This document shows positions 10,218 to 19,475 of a stretch of 64,000 nucleotides of DNA, piece after piece; position 1 is the first letter of the stretch, and each line of letters begins with the position of its first letter. Made by a program: the position numbers and the translations under genes. This DNA comes from Polaromonas sp. Lineage in GTDB: Bacteria; Pseudomonadota; Gammaproteobacteria; Burkholderiales; Burkholderiaceae_C. The stretch covers positions 1 through 64,000 of the forward strand of contig JAQGNE010000028.1 of the NCBI GenBank assembly GCA_028291985.1, written 5' to 3'. The notes under the pieces are model-generated. The model did not search any database and was not told where the DNA came from. It was given only the letters and a program-made list of their open reading frames with translations.

Positions 10218-11288
10218 TCAACGGAGCGCCTTGACGACCGCATCGCCCATCTGCACCGTACCCACGCGAGTCGTGCCGTCGCTGTAGATATCGGGCGTCC
10301 GAAGGCCCTGGCTGAGTACGCTGTCGACGGCTTTTTCGATGCGAACAGCGGCTTCCGGCTGGTTCAGGCTGAAGCGCAGCATCATGGCTGCGCTCAATAT
10401 GGTGGCCAAGGGGTTGGCTACGCCCTTGCCCGCGATGTCAGGTGCGCTGCCATGGCTGGGTTCGTACAGGCCCTGGTTCCTGTCGTTCAGGCTTGCCGAG
10501 GGCAGCATGCCGATGCTGCCGGTCAACATCGCTGCGGCGTCCGACAGGATGTCGCCAAACATGTTGCCGGTAACCACCACGTCAAATTTCTTGGGCGCCT
10601 TCACCAGTTGCATGGCGGCATTGTCCACATACATGTGGTCGAGCTCAACATCCGGATACTGAAGGCCGATCTCCGTGACCACGTCTTTCCACAGCTGGAA
10701 GGTCTCCAGCACATTCGCCTTGTCCACGCTGGTTACACGCTTGTTGCGCTTGCGGGCAGCCTGAAAAGCCACATGCGCGATGCGCTCGACTTCGGGCCTT
10801 GAATAGCGCATGGTGTCGAAGGCTTCCTCAGCGCCCGGAAAATGACCGTCCGGCGAGACGCGGCGTCCGCGTGGCTGCCCGAAATAGATGTCGCCCGTCA
10901 ACTCGCGAATGATGAGGATGTCAAGGCCGGACACCAGTTCACGCTTCAGGCTTGAAGCGTCGACCAGTTGCGAATAGCAAATTGCAGGGCGGAAGTTGGC
11001 AAAAAGCCCCAGCTTTTTGCGCAGCCCCAGAATGGCCTGCTCGGGCCGCAGCGGGCGGTCGAGCTTGTCGTATTTCCAGTCGCCCACAGCGCCGAACAAG
11101 ATGGCGTCTGCCGACTTGGCAAGATTCAGTGTCGTATCCGGCAACGGATGGCCGTGCGCCTCAAATGCGGCGCCGCCGACGAGCGCGGTTTCGGTCTCGA
11201 AGCTGAGATCAAGCGCCTTGAGCACCTTGACAGCTTCGGCAACGATTTCAGTGCCGATGCCATCGCCTGGCAGAATTGCAATTTTCAT
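10218..11288 (-). CDS. leuB: 3-isopropylmalate dehydrogenase
   Basis: LeuB oxidatively decarboxylates 3-isopropylmalate with NAD to 2-oxoisocaproate, the last specific step before leucine. The 356-residue protein begins [12 protein letters not shown] and carries [13 protein letters not shown], the YVDNAAMQL metal and substrate region and the [11 protein letters not shown] nucleotide-binding loop. I chose the ATG at 11288; a GTG lies two codons upstream. It is the last gene of leuC-ecn-leuD-leuB; the 125-base gap before it holds a copy of the dispersed hairpin element. Confidence 0.97.
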   Translation of the reverse strand: MKIAILPGDGIGTEIVAEAVKVLKALDLSFETETALVGGAAFEAHGHPLPDTTLNLAKSADAILFGAVGDWKYDKLDRPLRPEQAILGLRKKLGLFANFRPAICYSQLVDASSLKRELVSGLDILIIRELTGDIYFGQPRGRRVSPDGHFPGAEEAFDTMRYSRPEVERIAHVAFQAARKRNKRVTSVDKANVLETFQLWKDVVTEIGLQYPDVELDHMYVDNAAMQLVKAPKKFDVVVTGNMFGDILSDAAAMLTGSIGMLPSASLNDRNQGLYEPSHGSAPDIAGKGVANPLATILSAAMMLRFSLNQPEAAVRIEKAVDSVLSQGLRTPDIYSDGTTRVGTVQMGDAVVKALR

Positions 11289-11292
11289 TGTC

Positions 11293-11350
11293 ACTATGTT
11301 TTTAATAGCTACTAGCCGGCGTGTTTATTGGGCTAGTTGCCAATTTGATT
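11293..11350 (+). repeat. Dispersed 17-base-hairpin element between leuD and leuB
   Basis: It reads ACTATGTTTTTAATAGC, then AGCCGGCGTG, then TTGGGCTAGTTGCCAATTT. The AGCC/GGGCT pair can form the second stem. It is in the transcribed leader of leuB, opposite to the direction of transcription, and begins a few bases upstream of the leuB ATG. Confidence 0.75.
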
Positions 11351-11413
11351 AAAAAATCAGAAAGGACCGTCTTCACGGGCCATTTTCTGTTGAGCTGCAA
11401 AGCTGCCGGTTGC

Positions 11414-12070
11414 CTAGGCCGCCGGACCCGCCACGTGGTTGAGCCATGGTTTGCGTGCCAGGCGTTCAGCCTCAAACGCCTTGATCTTGTCGCTGTTGCG
11501 AAGCGTCAGGCCGATGTCGTCCAGGCCATTGATCAGGCAGTACTTGCGAAAAGCCTGCACATCAAAGGGCAGTTCCTCGCCCTGGGGCTGGATGATCACT
11601 TGGCGCTCAAGGTCGATGGTCAGTAGATAACCGGGGAACGCCAGTGCATCGTCAAACAACTGGTCTACCTGGCTTTCCGGCAGCACGATCGGCAGCAAGC
11701 CGTTCTTGAAGCTATTGTTGAAGAAGATATCGGCATAGCTGGGCGCAATGATGGCGCGGAAGCCGTATTGGTCAAGCGCCCACGGAGCATGCTCGCGCGA
11801 CGATCCACAGCCGAAATTCTTGCGTGCCAGCAAGATTGACGCACCCGCATAACGCGGCTGGTTCAATACGAAATCCGGATTTGGTTTGCGAGCGGCGGGG
11901 TCCTGACCAGGAAAACCGGCATCCAAGTAACGCCATTCGTCAAACAAATGAGGGCCGAAGCCCGTCTTGCGGATGGATTTCAGGAACTGCTTGGGAATGA
12001 TGGCGTCGGTGTCAACGTTCTCGCGGTCCATGGGGGCCACCAGGCCTTGATGTACGGTAAATTTTTTCAT
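11414..12070 (-). CDS. leuD: 3-isopropylmalate dehydratase small subunit
   Basis: LeuD is the small swivel subunit that, with LeuC, isomerises 2-isopropylmalate to 3-isopropylmalate. The ATG at 12070 gives 218 residues starting [24 protein letters not shown]. The conserved [14 protein letters not shown] loop is present. Its ATG shares a base with the stop codon of the entericidin gene (TAATG), so its translation is probably coupled to that small gene. An upstream start would run through the small gene in another frame and is not needed. Confidence 0.97.
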   Translation of the reverse strand: MKKFTVHQGLVAPMDRENVDTDAIIPKQFLKSIRKTGFGPHLFDEWRYLDAGFPGQDPAARKPNPDFVLNQPRYAGASILLARKNFGCGSSREHAPWALDQYGFRAIIAPSYADIFFNNSFKNGLLPIVLPESQVDQLFDDALAFPGYLLTIDLERQVIIQPQGEELPFDVQAFRKYCLINGLDDIGLTLRNSDKIKAFEAERLARKPWLNHVAGPAA

Positions 12071-12210
12071 TATTTTTTGGCTGCGTTTTCGACCGCCGAA
12101 CCCGCGCGCTGGACGTCCTGTCCAATTCCGCGCATCGTGTTGCATCCGGTGAGCAAAGCCGATGCTACAAAACCCAGACTCAGCAACAGGCAGGTGGCGA
12201 TTCTTTTCAT
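12070..12210 (-). CDS. Entericidin-like small lipoprotein
   Basis: A 46-codon gene encodes a small lipoprotein of the entericidin A/B family. It has a basic N-terminus, a hydrophobic stretch and a lipobox SALLTGC with the lipid cysteine at residue 22, followed by [18 protein letters not shown], the typical mature sequence of EcnA/EcnB. In E. coli these are small membrane lipoproteins described as an antidote-toxin pair; their role elsewhere is unclear. It sits between leuC and leuD on the same strand and overlaps the leuD start (TAATG), so it is part of the leucine operon. GGACACC lies a few bases before the ATG. Confidence 0.88.
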   Translation of the reverse strand: MKRIATCLLLSLGFVASALLTGCNTMRGIGQDVQRAGSAVENAAKK

Positions 12211-12233
12211 AAAGGTGTCCTTGTGCGATTGGC

Positions 12234-13655
12234 TTAAACAAACTTGCGGATATCGACAAAATGACCATGCACCGCTGCAGCGGCAGCCATGGCGGGGCTT
12301 ACCAGGTGCGTGCGTCCTCCGGCGCCCTGGCGGCCTTCAAAATTGCGGTTGCTGGTCGAGGCGCAGCGCTCCCCAGGCTCCAGCCGGTCCGCGTTCATGG
12401 CCAGGCACATGGAGCAGCCTGGTTCGCGCCACTCAAAACCGGCAGCCACAAAAATCTTGTCCAGCCCTTCGCGCTCGGCCTGCTCCTTGACCAGTCCCGA
12501 ACCGGGAACGACCAGTGCCAGCTTCACGTTTTTGGCAACTTTCTGGCCGATTTTCTTGACCACCGCGGCGGCTTCGCGCATGTCCTCAATGCGGCTGTTG
12601 GTGCAGGAACCGATAAACACCTTGTCCACATACAAATCGTTCAAGGCCTTGCCCGGCGCCAAGCCCATGTAGGTCAGGGCACGCTCGATCGCGCCGCGCT
12701 TGTTGGCATCCTTTTCCTTGTCGGGATCAGGCACGCGGTCCTCAATGGACAGCACCATTTCAGGCGATGTTCCCCATGTGACCTGGGGAAGGATCTGACC
12801 GGCGTCCAGTTCCACCACGGCATCAAATTTGGCGTCGCCATCAGACTGCAGCGTATTCCAGTACTGCACAGCCATGTCCCACTCGACGCCGGTTGGCGAC
12901 AGCAAGCGGCCTTTGACATAGTCGATGGTTTTCTGGTCAACCGCCACCAGCCCAGCACGTGCGCCGCCTTCAATGGCCATGTTGCAGACCGTCATGCGGC
13001 CCTCCATGCTCAGCGCGCGAATGGCCGAGCCTGCAAATTCAATCGTGTATCCGGTACCGCCGGCGGTGCCGATTTTGCCGATGATAGCCAGCACGATGTC
13101 TTTGGCGGTCAGCCCGGGCACCAGTTTGCCCTCCACCTTGACCAGCATGTTCTTGGCTTTTTTGGCCAGCAGCGTTTGCGTCGCCATCACATGCTCGACC
13201 TCACTGGTGCCGATGCCATGCGCTAGTGCGCCGAAAGCGCCATGCGTCGAGGTGTGCGAGTCGCCGCAGACGACCGTCATGCCGGGCAGAGTGGCGCCGT
13301 TTTCAGGCCCGATCACATGCACGATGCCTTGGCGTTTGGAGAGAAACGGAAAGAACGCCGCAGCGCCAAATTCCTTGATGTTGGCATCAAGTGTGGTGAT
13401 CTGCTCCTTGCTCACCAGATCAGTGATGCCGTCGTAACCAAGCTCCCAACCGGTGGTCGGGGTGTTGTGGTCAGCGGTCGCAACGATGGAACTGATGCGC
13501 CAGACTTTCCGGCCGGTTTCACGCAAGCCTTCAAACGCCTGGGGACTGGTCACTTCATGCACCAGATGCCGGTCGATGTACAGGATGGAGGTGCCGTCTT
13601 CCTCGGTATGGACGACATGCTCGTCCCAGATCTTGTCGTAAAGCGTTCTGCCCAT
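12234..13655 (-). CDS. leuC: 3-isopropylmalate dehydratase large subunit
   Basis: LeuC is the large iron-sulfur subunit of isopropylmalate isomerase. I chose the ATG at 13655, giving 473 residues beginning [15 protein letters not shown]; the longer open frame upstream has no family similarity. The 4Fe-4S ligands are in [11 protein letters not shown] and [24 protein letters not shown] is the conserved substrate loop. It is the first gene of the leucine operon. No leuA lies in the window, and no leader peptide with leucine codons was evident upstream. Confidence 0.97.
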   Translation of the reverse strand: MGRTLYDKIWDEHVVHTEEDGTSILYIDRHLVHEVTSPQAFEGLRETGRKVWRISSIVATADHNTPTTGWELGYDGITDLVSKEQITTLDANIKEFGAAAFFPFLSKRQGIVHVIGPENGATLPGMTVVCGDSHTSTHGAFGALAHGIGTSEVEHVMATQTLLAKKAKNMLVKVEGKLVPGLTAKDIVLAIIGKIGTAGGTGYTIEFAGSAIRALSMEGRMTVCNMAIEGGARAGLVAVDQKTIDYVKGRLLSPTGVEWDMAVQYWNTLQSDGDAKFDAVVELDAGQILPQVTWGTSPEMVLSIEDRVPDPDKEKDANKRGAIERALTYMGLAPGKALNDLYVDKVFIGSCTNSRIEDMREAAAVVKKIGQKVAKNVKLALVVPGSGLVKEQAEREGLDKIFVAAGFEWREPGCSMCLAMNADRLEPGERCASTSNRNFEGRQGAGGRTHLVSPAMAAAAAVHGHFVDIRKFV

Positions 13656-13965
13656 GATGTTCCTTTGTGGTCGCAAACCCGATTTTAAGCGCGCGGAGTG
13701 CTGTGCAACTGCCGGTTTGATGTCGCGCGTATCCGCCTTTGGCGGTTGACGCATGGACGCAATCGTCTGGCGCCGCCAACGCAGCCGTCTGAAAAACACT
13801 CCGGCATGACGCAGTGGCTGCAGCGGATCCGTTCATCGAATCAAGCTCCCCAACGTGCAGGCCGCTCAGGGCGGCACGTTCAATTTGCAAGCTGTGCCGT
13901 GCCGCCGTTCGAAAGCGTCGGGGGCGGGACGCGGGACAGACCCCAGCACCAATGATGTTGAATTC

Positions 13966-14023
13966 ACGAAAATCCGGCCCCGGCCCTTTGAATCCGTTAG
14001 GTTTTAGCTATGAATAGGGTAGC
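13966..14023 (-). repeat. Dispersed 17-base-hairpin element downstream of gltA
   Basis: On the minus strand it starts GCTACCCTATTCATAGC, continues CTAACGGATTCAAAGGGC and ends GGGGCCGGATTTTCGTG. It fits the family in hairpin length, total length (58) and GGCC-nATTTT tail. It lies directly after the gltA terminator. Confidence 0.75.
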
Positions 14024-14061
14024 AAATTAAAAAGCCCGGTAGCGTATCACTACCGGGCTTT
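14023..14061 (-). terminator. Intrinsic terminator of gltA
   Basis: An 11-base perfect stem (AAAGCCCGGTA / TACCGGGCTTT, 14031-14041 and 14051-14061) with a nine-base loop lies 21 bases after the gltA stop. On the minus strand it is followed by TTTTTAATTTG. It is a strong Rho-independent terminator for the sdh-gltA run. Confidence 0.9.
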
Positions 14062-14082
14062 AGCTGACTACCTAAAGGTGAT

Positions 14083-15393
14083 TTATCGCTGAGCCAGCGG
14101 TGGCACCTGCCGGTTTGTAGAGCCGGTAAACAGTTGCCGTGGGCGGCCGATTTTGTATTCCGGGTCGCCAATCATCTCGTTGAGTTGCGCGATCCAGCCA
14201 ACGGTGCGGGCAAGCGCAAATACCGCGGTGAACAGCGGAACCGGAATCCCGATGGCGCGCTGAACGATGCCCGAATAGAAATCCACGTTCGGATAAAGCT
14301 TGCGGGAGACAAAATAGTCGTCTTCCAGAGCGATTTTTTCGAGTGCCATGGCCAGCTTGAACAAGGGGTCGTTCTCAAGCCCCATTTCATGCAGCACTTC
14401 CTTGCAAGTTTCCTGCATCAGCTTGGCCCGCGGGTCGTAATTTTTATAGACGCGGTGGCCAAAGCCCATCAGCTTGACGCCGGAGTTTTTGTCCTTGACC
14501 TGTTTGATGAACTCACCGATTTTTTCGACGCCACCTTGCTTCTGGATGTCTCCCAGCATGTTGAGCGCGGCTTCATTGGCACCACCGTGAGCGGGGCCCC
14601 ACAGGCATGCAACGCCTGCTGCAATGGCTGCAAACGGATTGGTGCCAGACGAGCCGCACAGCCGCACTGTAGATGTCGAGGCATTTTGCTCATGGTCGGC
14701 ATGCAGGATGAAAATGCGGTCCAGCGCACGCTCGAGCACCGGGTTCACGATGTATTCCTCGCACGGCGTGGCAAACATCATGTGCAGAAAATTGCCGGCA
14801 TAACTGAGGTCGTTCTTGGGGTACATGTACGGCTGGCCGACCGTGTATTTGTATGCCATGGCAACCAGCGTCGGCATCTTGGCGATCAGGCGGATCGCAG
14901 AGATCTCGCGGTGCTGCGGGTTGTTGATGTCGGTGCTGTCATGGTAGAAGGCCGAGAGGGCGCCCACCAGGCCGGTCATGATGGCCATGGGATGTGCATC
15001 GCGGCGGAAACCGCGCAGGAAAAACTGCATCTGCTCGTTGACCATGGTGTGGTTGGTCACGAGTTTGGTGAAATCTCTTTTTTGCGTGGCGTTCGGCAAC
15101 TCCCCGTGCAGCAGCAGGTGGCACGTTTCCAGGTAGTCGCAGTTCGTGGCCAACTGCTCGATCGGGTATCCGCGGTATAGCAGTTCACCCTTGTCGCCAT
15201 CAATATAGGTAATGGATGACTGGCAGGCAGCCGTAGACATGAAGCCAGGGTCATAGGTAAACAAACCGGTTTGACCGTACAACTTGCGGATGTCCACTAC
15301 ATCCGGGCCCACATTGCCCTGATACACCGGCAGATCGATACTCGGGCTGCCGTTGCTGAAGGACAGGGTTGCTTTGTTGTCCGCTAACTTCAT
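14083..15393 (-). CDS. gltA: Citrate synthase
   Basis: GltA condenses oxaloacetate and acetyl-CoA to citrate, the entry step of the TCA cycle. The 436-residue protein is of the larger gram-negative type. The catalytic histidines lie in HADHEQNAS and in [15 protein letters not shown], and [12 protein letters not shown] is the conserved substrate region. It is the last gene of the sdhCDABE-gltA run, 39 bases after sdhE, and is closed by a strong terminator. Together with the GntR-mdh-acnB-acnA group it makes a TCA supercluster. Confidence 0.98.
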   Translation of the reverse strand: MKLADNKATLSFSNGSPSIDLPVYQGNVGPDVVDIRKLYGQTGLFTYDPGFMSTAACQSSITYIDGDKGELLYRGYPIEQLATNCDYLETCHLLLHGELPNATQKRDFTKLVTNHTMVNEQMQFFLRGFRRDAHPMAIMTGLVGALSAFYHDSTDINNPQHREISAIRLIAKMPTLVAMAYKYTVGQPYMYPKNDLSYAGNFLHMMFATPCEEYIVNPVLERALDRIFILHADHEQNASTSTVRLCGSSGTNPFAAIAAGVACLWGPAHGGANEAALNMLGDIQKQGGVEKIGEFIKQVKDKNSGVKLMGFGHRVYKNYDPRAKLMQETCKEVLHEMGLENDPLFKLAMALEKIALEDDYFVSRKLYPNVDFYSGIVQRAIGIPVPLFTAVFALARTVGWIAQLNEMIGDPEYKIGRPRQLFTGSTNRQVPPLAQR

Positions 15394-15432
15394 TTTGCTT
15401 CTTTCTAATCAGGGTCGGGGATGGGGAATCGG

Positions 15433-15753
15433 TCAGGCGGATGCCAGGCCACGGGGGCGCAGCAAGTCTAGAACTTCGAGGGCTTCAAAAGTAGAGGCGC
15501 TAGTTTGGGAATCGGCCTCGGACAGCTCGTCAGGCTGCTTGCGTTGTAGCAACAGGTCGAACAGGTCGTTGTCGGACAGCTCCATTAGATCATTCAAGCC
15601 TTTAGCCTGCCTGACGGTCAAGGCTGCCTGATACTGCACAAAAAATCGTTCGATGAGCAAATCGTTTTCAAGCAGTCCGCGCCGGCAGCGCCAACGCAGC
15701 TTGCTCATGGCGCGCTGATCCAGCAGCTCGCCGTCTGTTTGCGTCTCTGTCAT
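15433..15753 (-). CDS. sdhE: FAD assembly factor SdhE
   Basis: SdhE (DUF339 family) helps attach FAD covalently to SdhA. The ATG at 15753 gives 106 residues. The core has the family motif as RRGLLENDLLIERFF (RGxxE), and the C-terminal part is acidic and helical. It starts 16 bases after the sdhB stop and lies before gltA, a normal position in betaproteobacteria. The longer open frame upstream overlaps sdhB and is not used. Confidence 0.93.
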   Translation of the reverse strand: MTETQTDGELLDQRAMSKLRWRCRRGLLENDLLIERFFVQYQAALTVRQAKGLNDLMELSDNDLFDLLLQRKQPDELSEADSQTSASTFEALEVLDLLRPRGLASA

Positions 15754-15769
15754 GCCGCAAACCTGGCGG

Positions 15770-16474
15770 TCACACAGACCGCAAAACCAGCATTTCCCTG
15801 ATCTTGCCGATGGCTTTTGTCGGGTTGAGGCCTTTTGGACAAACATCCACGCAGTTCATGATGGTGTGGCACCGGAACAGGCGATACGGGTCTTCGAGGT
15901 TGTCGAGACGCGCGCCGGTGGCTTCGTCACGGCTGTCAGCGATGAAGCGATAAGCCTGGAGCAAGCCTGCAGGGCCTACGAACTTGTCAGGGTTCCACCA
16001 GAAGCTGGGGCAGGCGGTAGAGCAGCTGGCGCACAGGATGCATTCATAAAGGCCGTTGAGCTCATCGCGCTCCTCCGGACTCTGCAGGCGCTCTTTTTCA
16101 GGCGGTACGTTGTCATTGATCAGGTAAGGCTTGATCGAGTTGTACTGCTTGAAGAACTGCGTCATGTCGACGATCAGGTCACGCACCACAGGAAGCCCTG
16201 GTAAAGGCTTCAACACAATGGTGCCAGGAAGCGTGCGCATGTTGGTCAGGCAAGCAAGGCCGTTCTTGCCGTTGATGTTCATGGCGTCCGAGCCGCAAAC
16301 ACCTTCGCGGCAGGAGCGCCTGAAGCTGATGGTCGGGTCCATCGCCTTCAGCTTCATCAGGGCATCCAGCAGCATGCGTTCGCTTCCATCAAGCTCCACC
16401 TCGATGGTTTGCATGTAGGGCTTCGTGTCTACATCAGGGTCGTAGCGGTAAATCTGAAATTTGCGTAATGACAT
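15770..16474 (-). CDS. sdhB: Succinate dehydrogenase iron-sulfur subunit
   Basis: SdhB carries electrons from the flavin of SdhA to quinone in complex II, on the cytoplasmic side of the inner membrane. The 234-residue protein has all three cluster motifs: the 2Fe-2S CREGVCGSDAMNINGKNGLAC, the 4Fe-4S CILCASCSTACP, and the 3Fe-4S CHTIMNCVDVCPKGLNP. It begins MSLRKFQIYRYDPD. It lies 43 bases after sdhA and 16 before sdhE. Confidence 0.98.
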   Translation of the reverse strand: MSLRKFQIYRYDPDVDTKPYMQTIEVELDGSERMLLDALMKLKAMDPTISFRRSCREGVCGSDAMNINGKNGLACLTNMRTLPGTIVLKPLPGLPVVRDLIVDMTQFFKQYNSIKPYLINDNVPPEKERLQSPEERDELNGLYECILCASCSTACPSFWWNPDKFVGPAGLLQAYRFIADSRDEATGARLDNLEDPYRLFRCHTIMNCVDVCPKGLNPTKAIGKIREMLVLRSV

Positions 16475-16517
16475 GGAATGTTCTCGCTGGTTTCTAAAGC
16501 TGCGAAAGGGACGGCGA

Positions 16518-18311
16518 TTAGAAGCTGCGCACTTTTAACGGTACGGATTCGACAGTAAGCGGCTGCATCTGGACGGGTTTGTAACTCAAGCGGCTGCCCT
16601 GGCTATGCCACAGGGTGTGCTTGTGCCAGTCAGTGTCATTGCGTCCATTGGGGTGCTCGGGCGTGTCGCCATAGTCATCGACAGAATGTGCGCCACGGCT
16701 TTCACGGCGTGCAGCAGCCGATACGATGGTGGCCTCTGCAGCTTCTATCAAATTCTCGACCTCCAGCGCCTCGATGCGGGCGGTGTTGAAGATCTTGGAC
16801 TTGTCCTTTAAGCCGATGTTGTTGACGCGCTTGCGCAATTCGGCAATCTTGGTCACGCCTTCATCCATGATGGCCTGGGTTCTGAACACGCCGGCATGCT
16901 GCTGCATGGCCGCACGGATGTCGTTGGCCACATCCTGTGCGTATTCGCCGTCGGTGCTGGTATCCAGACGCGCGATACGGGCCAGCGTCAGGTCGACTGC
17001 GTCAGCGGGCAGGCCCTTGTGCGATGTGGTCTTGTTGAACTCGACGATGTGGTTGCCGGCAGCGCGGCCGAACACCAGCAGATCGAGCAGGGAGTTGGTG
17101 CCCAGGCGGTTCGCGCCGTGCACGCTGACGCAGGCGCATTCGCCCACCGCATACAGGCCGTTGACCACCACACTCTTGTTGTCGGCGTCCTGGGTCACAA
17201 CCTGGCCGTGGATATTGGTCGGTATGCCGCCCATCTGGTAATGAATGGTCGGCACCACGGGGATCGGCTCTTTGGTGATGTCGACGTTGGCGAAGTTGTG
17301 GCCGATCTCGAACACGGATGGCAGCCGTTTCATGATGGTGTCCGCCCCCAGGTGCGTCATGTCCAGATTGATGTAGTCCTTGTTCGGACCGCAGCCCCGG
17401 CCTTCCTTGATCTCCTGGTCCATGCAGCGGGACACATAGTCGCGCGGTGCCAGGTCCTTGTAGGCCGGTGCATAGCGCTCCATGAACCGTTCGCCGTTGC
17501 TGTTGCGCAAAATCGCGCCTTCGCCACGGCATCCTTCGGTCAGCAGCACGCCGGCGCCATGAACGCCCGTCGGATGGAATTGCCAGAACTCCATGTCTTC
17601 CAGCGGAATACCGGCGCGTGCCGCCATGCCGAGGCCGTCGCCGGTGTTGATGAAGGCATTGGTCGATGCCGCAAAGATGCGGCCAGCCCCGCCGGTGGCC
17701 AGCAGCGTGGTTTTGGCTTCAAAAATATGAACATCGCCGCTTTCCATTTCGATGGCGGTAACACCCACCACGTCGCCGTCAGCATCGCGAATCAGGTCCA
17801 TCGCAAGCCACTCGACGAAAAAACTGGTTTTTTCCTTGACGTTCTGCTGGTATAGGGTGTGCAGCATGGCGTGGCCGGTGCGGTCAGCGGCGGCACAGGC
17901 GCGCTGCACCGGCTTTTCGCCGTAATTGGCCGTGTGCCCGCCAAAAGGGCGCTGATAAATCGTGCCATCCGGGTTGCGGTCAAACGGCATGCCCATGTGC
18001 TCCAGGTCATACACCACCTTGGGTGCTTCGCGACACATGTATTCGATGGCGTCCTGGTCGCCCAGCCAGTCCGAGCCCTTGACCGTGTCATAGAAGTGGT
18101 AGTGCCAGTTGTCCTCGCTCATATTGCCCAATGACGCGCCGATACCGCCTTGAGCGGCCACGGTGTGTGAGCGGGTCGGGAAGACCTTGCTGAGCACGGC
18201 AACATTGAGACCGGCACGCGCCAGCTGAAGCGAGGCGCGCATGCCGGAACCGCCGGCGCCAACAATGACAACGTCAAATTTGCGGGTAGGAATTTTCGGT
18301 GTGGAGGTCAT
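16518..18311 (-). CDS. sdhA: Succinate dehydrogenase flavoprotein subunit
   Basis: SdhA oxidises succinate to fumarate using covalently bound FAD. The 597-residue protein has the Rossmann FAD motif VIVGAGGSGMRASLQLA near the N-terminus, the flavin-linking histidine in RSHTVAAQGG, and the active-site region HPTGVHGAGVLLTEGCRGEG. The C-terminal RESRGAHSVDDY motif is present. It follows sdhD by 60 bases and precedes sdhB. Full length with no defects seen. Confidence 0.98.
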   Translation of the reverse strand: MTSTPKIPTRKFDVVIVGAGGSGMRASLQLARAGLNVAVLSKVFPTRSHTVAAQGGIGASLGNMSEDNWHYHFYDTVKGSDWLGDQDAIEYMCREAPKVVYDLEHMGMPFDRNPDGTIYQRPFGGHTANYGEKPVQRACAAADRTGHAMLHTLYQQNVKEKTSFFVEWLAMDLIRDADGDVVGVTAIEMESGDVHIFEAKTTLLATGGAGRIFAASTNAFINTGDGLGMAARAGIPLEDMEFWQFHPTGVHGAGVLLTEGCRGEGAILRNSNGERFMERYAPAYKDLAPRDYVSRCMDQEIKEGRGCGPNKDYINLDMTHLGADTIMKRLPSVFEIGHNFANVDITKEPIPVVPTIHYQMGGIPTNIHGQVVTQDADNKSVVVNGLYAVGECACVSVHGANRLGTNSLLDLLVFGRAAGNHIVEFNKTTSHKGLPADAVDLTLARIARLDTSTDGEYAQDVANDIRAAMQQHAGVFRTQAIMDEGVTKIAELRKRVNNIGLKDKSKIFNTARIEALEVENLIEAAEATIVSAAARRESRGAHSVDDYGDTPEHPNGRNDTDWHKHTLWHSQGSRLSYKPVQMQPLTVESVPLKVRSF

Positions 18312-18371
18312 GTTTCTATGGTCTCGGTAAACAGTCGCAGCAAAATAGCTGATGTCGCAGGCCTGTCATGT

Positions 18372-18737
18372 CTACAGGCGCCAGAGAACCTGAATGGCCC
18401 AGCCCGCACAGGCCACGAGCCAGACGATGGTCGCAACTTCAAGTGGCAATTTGATCCAGACCGGCTTGATGTAGTCCATCCAGATGTCGCGCATGCCGAC
18501 CCACACGTGGTACAGCATGGCAAGAATGACCGTGAAGGTCAGCACCTTCATCCATTGCGATGAAAAAATGCCCGCCCACTGGTCATAGCCAATAGGTCCG
18601 CGTGTGAAGATCACCTGAGCCAGCACCAACAGGGTAAAAAGTGCAATCAGCGCGGCCGTCACGCGTTGGGCCAGCCAGTCACGTACCCCATAGTGGGCAC
18701 CGACAACAATCCGTTTTGAACCGTAATTCACTGACAT
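18372..18737 (-). CDS. sdhD: Succinate dehydrogenase membrane anchor subunit
   Basis: SdhD is one of two membrane anchors that hold SdhAB to the inner membrane and bind quinone and heme b. From the ATG at 18737 the protein has 121 residues with three predicted membrane helices (about 25-45, 60-82 and 95-115) and the conserved YHVWVGMRDIWMDYI. A TTG seven codons upstream would extend it, but the ATG is the better start. Sequence identity in this family is low, so the call also rests on position between sdhC and sdhA. Confidence 0.93.
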   Translation of the reverse strand: MSVNYGSKRIVVGAHYGVRDWLAQRVTAALIALFTLLVLAQVIFTRGPIGYDQWAGIFSSQWMKVLTFTVILAMLYHVWVGMRDIWMDYIKPVWIKLPLEVATIVWLVACAGWAIQVLWRL

Positions 18738-18843
18738 AAAAATCCTAGCTTGATTCAATTACAGGTGGAGCTGCGGCGCATCACGCCCGCAGTTCCTGGC
18801 TGGTCCTGCGCATGCTGCAACGCGGCACGGGCAAACATGCCGT

Positions 18844-19290
18844 TCAGTACAGGCCGAAGAGCTTGGCACCCAGTACCAGAGTCAGGAGGACACCCGCGGC
18901 CAGTGTGAAAAGCGCCGATGACTTGCCGAATTCCTTGCTCACTGCCGAATGGCTAACGTCCATGATCAGGTAGCGAATGCCTGCAATGAAATGATGCAGA
19001 TAGGCCCAGATCAATGCCAGGGCAACCAGCTTCCAGATCACACCGGGCAGGCCCAGCATGCCGAGGTTGAAGGCACCCTTGAAACGCTCGAAAGAAATTT
19101 CCGAAGAAATCGACGTGTCGAACATCCAGATAACGAAGGGCATCAGCAAAAACAGGATTGCCCCGCTGATGCGATGGAGGATGGACACCAGGCCGGCAGG
19201 CGGCAGCCGGTACGTGGTCAGGTCATGAAAAGCGTGAATGTTCCGGAATTCCGGCCGTTTTTTCGCTGTTGTTGTCGCTGATTCGGACAT
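18844..19290 (-). CDS. sdhC: Succinate dehydrogenase cytochrome b556 subunit
   Basis: SdhC is the cytochrome b subunit of complex II. From the ATG at 19290 the protein has 148 residues, starting MSESATTTAKK. The signature RPEFRNIHAFHDLTTYRLPPAG and SILHRISGAILF is typical, and a heme histidine is likely in LHHFIAGIRYLIMD. Three membrane helices are visible. It is the first gene of the sdhCDAB-sdhE-gltA run, with a 106-base gap before sdhD. The 185 bases upstream should hold the operon promoter. Confidence 0.95.
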   Translation of the reverse strand: MSESATTTAKKRPEFRNIHAFHDLTTYRLPPAGLVSILHRISGAILFLLMPFVIWMFDTSISSEISFERFKGAFNLGMLGLPGVIWKLVALALIWAYLHHFIAGIRYLIMDVSHSAVSKEFGKSSALFTLAAGVLLTLVLGAKLFGLY

Positions 19291-19475
19291 GCTTTGCTTT
19301 CTGTATTTTTGAGTAACTGCCTTGTAACTAGCAAACTTTCTCAACCTCGGGATTCTATTGCAATGCAACATCCAAACGAGGCCGCCACGAGGAAGGCTGA
19401 CGTTTTTATCAGGATAAACCCGGTATGCCAGCGCAACTGTGTATCAGCGGCCGTTACAGACGCGCCATCCGCCAG

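Larger units (their letters stand above)
13656..14082. other. Non-coding stretch between leuC and gltA
   Basis: These 427 bases should hold the promoter of the leucine operon, which is transcribed away to the left. I see no convincing gene: open frames here lack a ribosome site and any family resemblance. The right end holds a copy of the dispersed hairpin element (13966-14023) and the gltA terminator (14031-14061). I could not place a promoter with confidence. Confidence 0.6.

Noticed and set aside
13555-13890. A 111-codon minus-strand frame at the leuC start
   Set aside because: It overlaps the true leuC start region in another frame and has no similarity or ribosome site.
16896-17855. A 319-codon plus-strand open frame
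   Set aside because: It is the antisense shadow of sdhA, a high-G+C effect.
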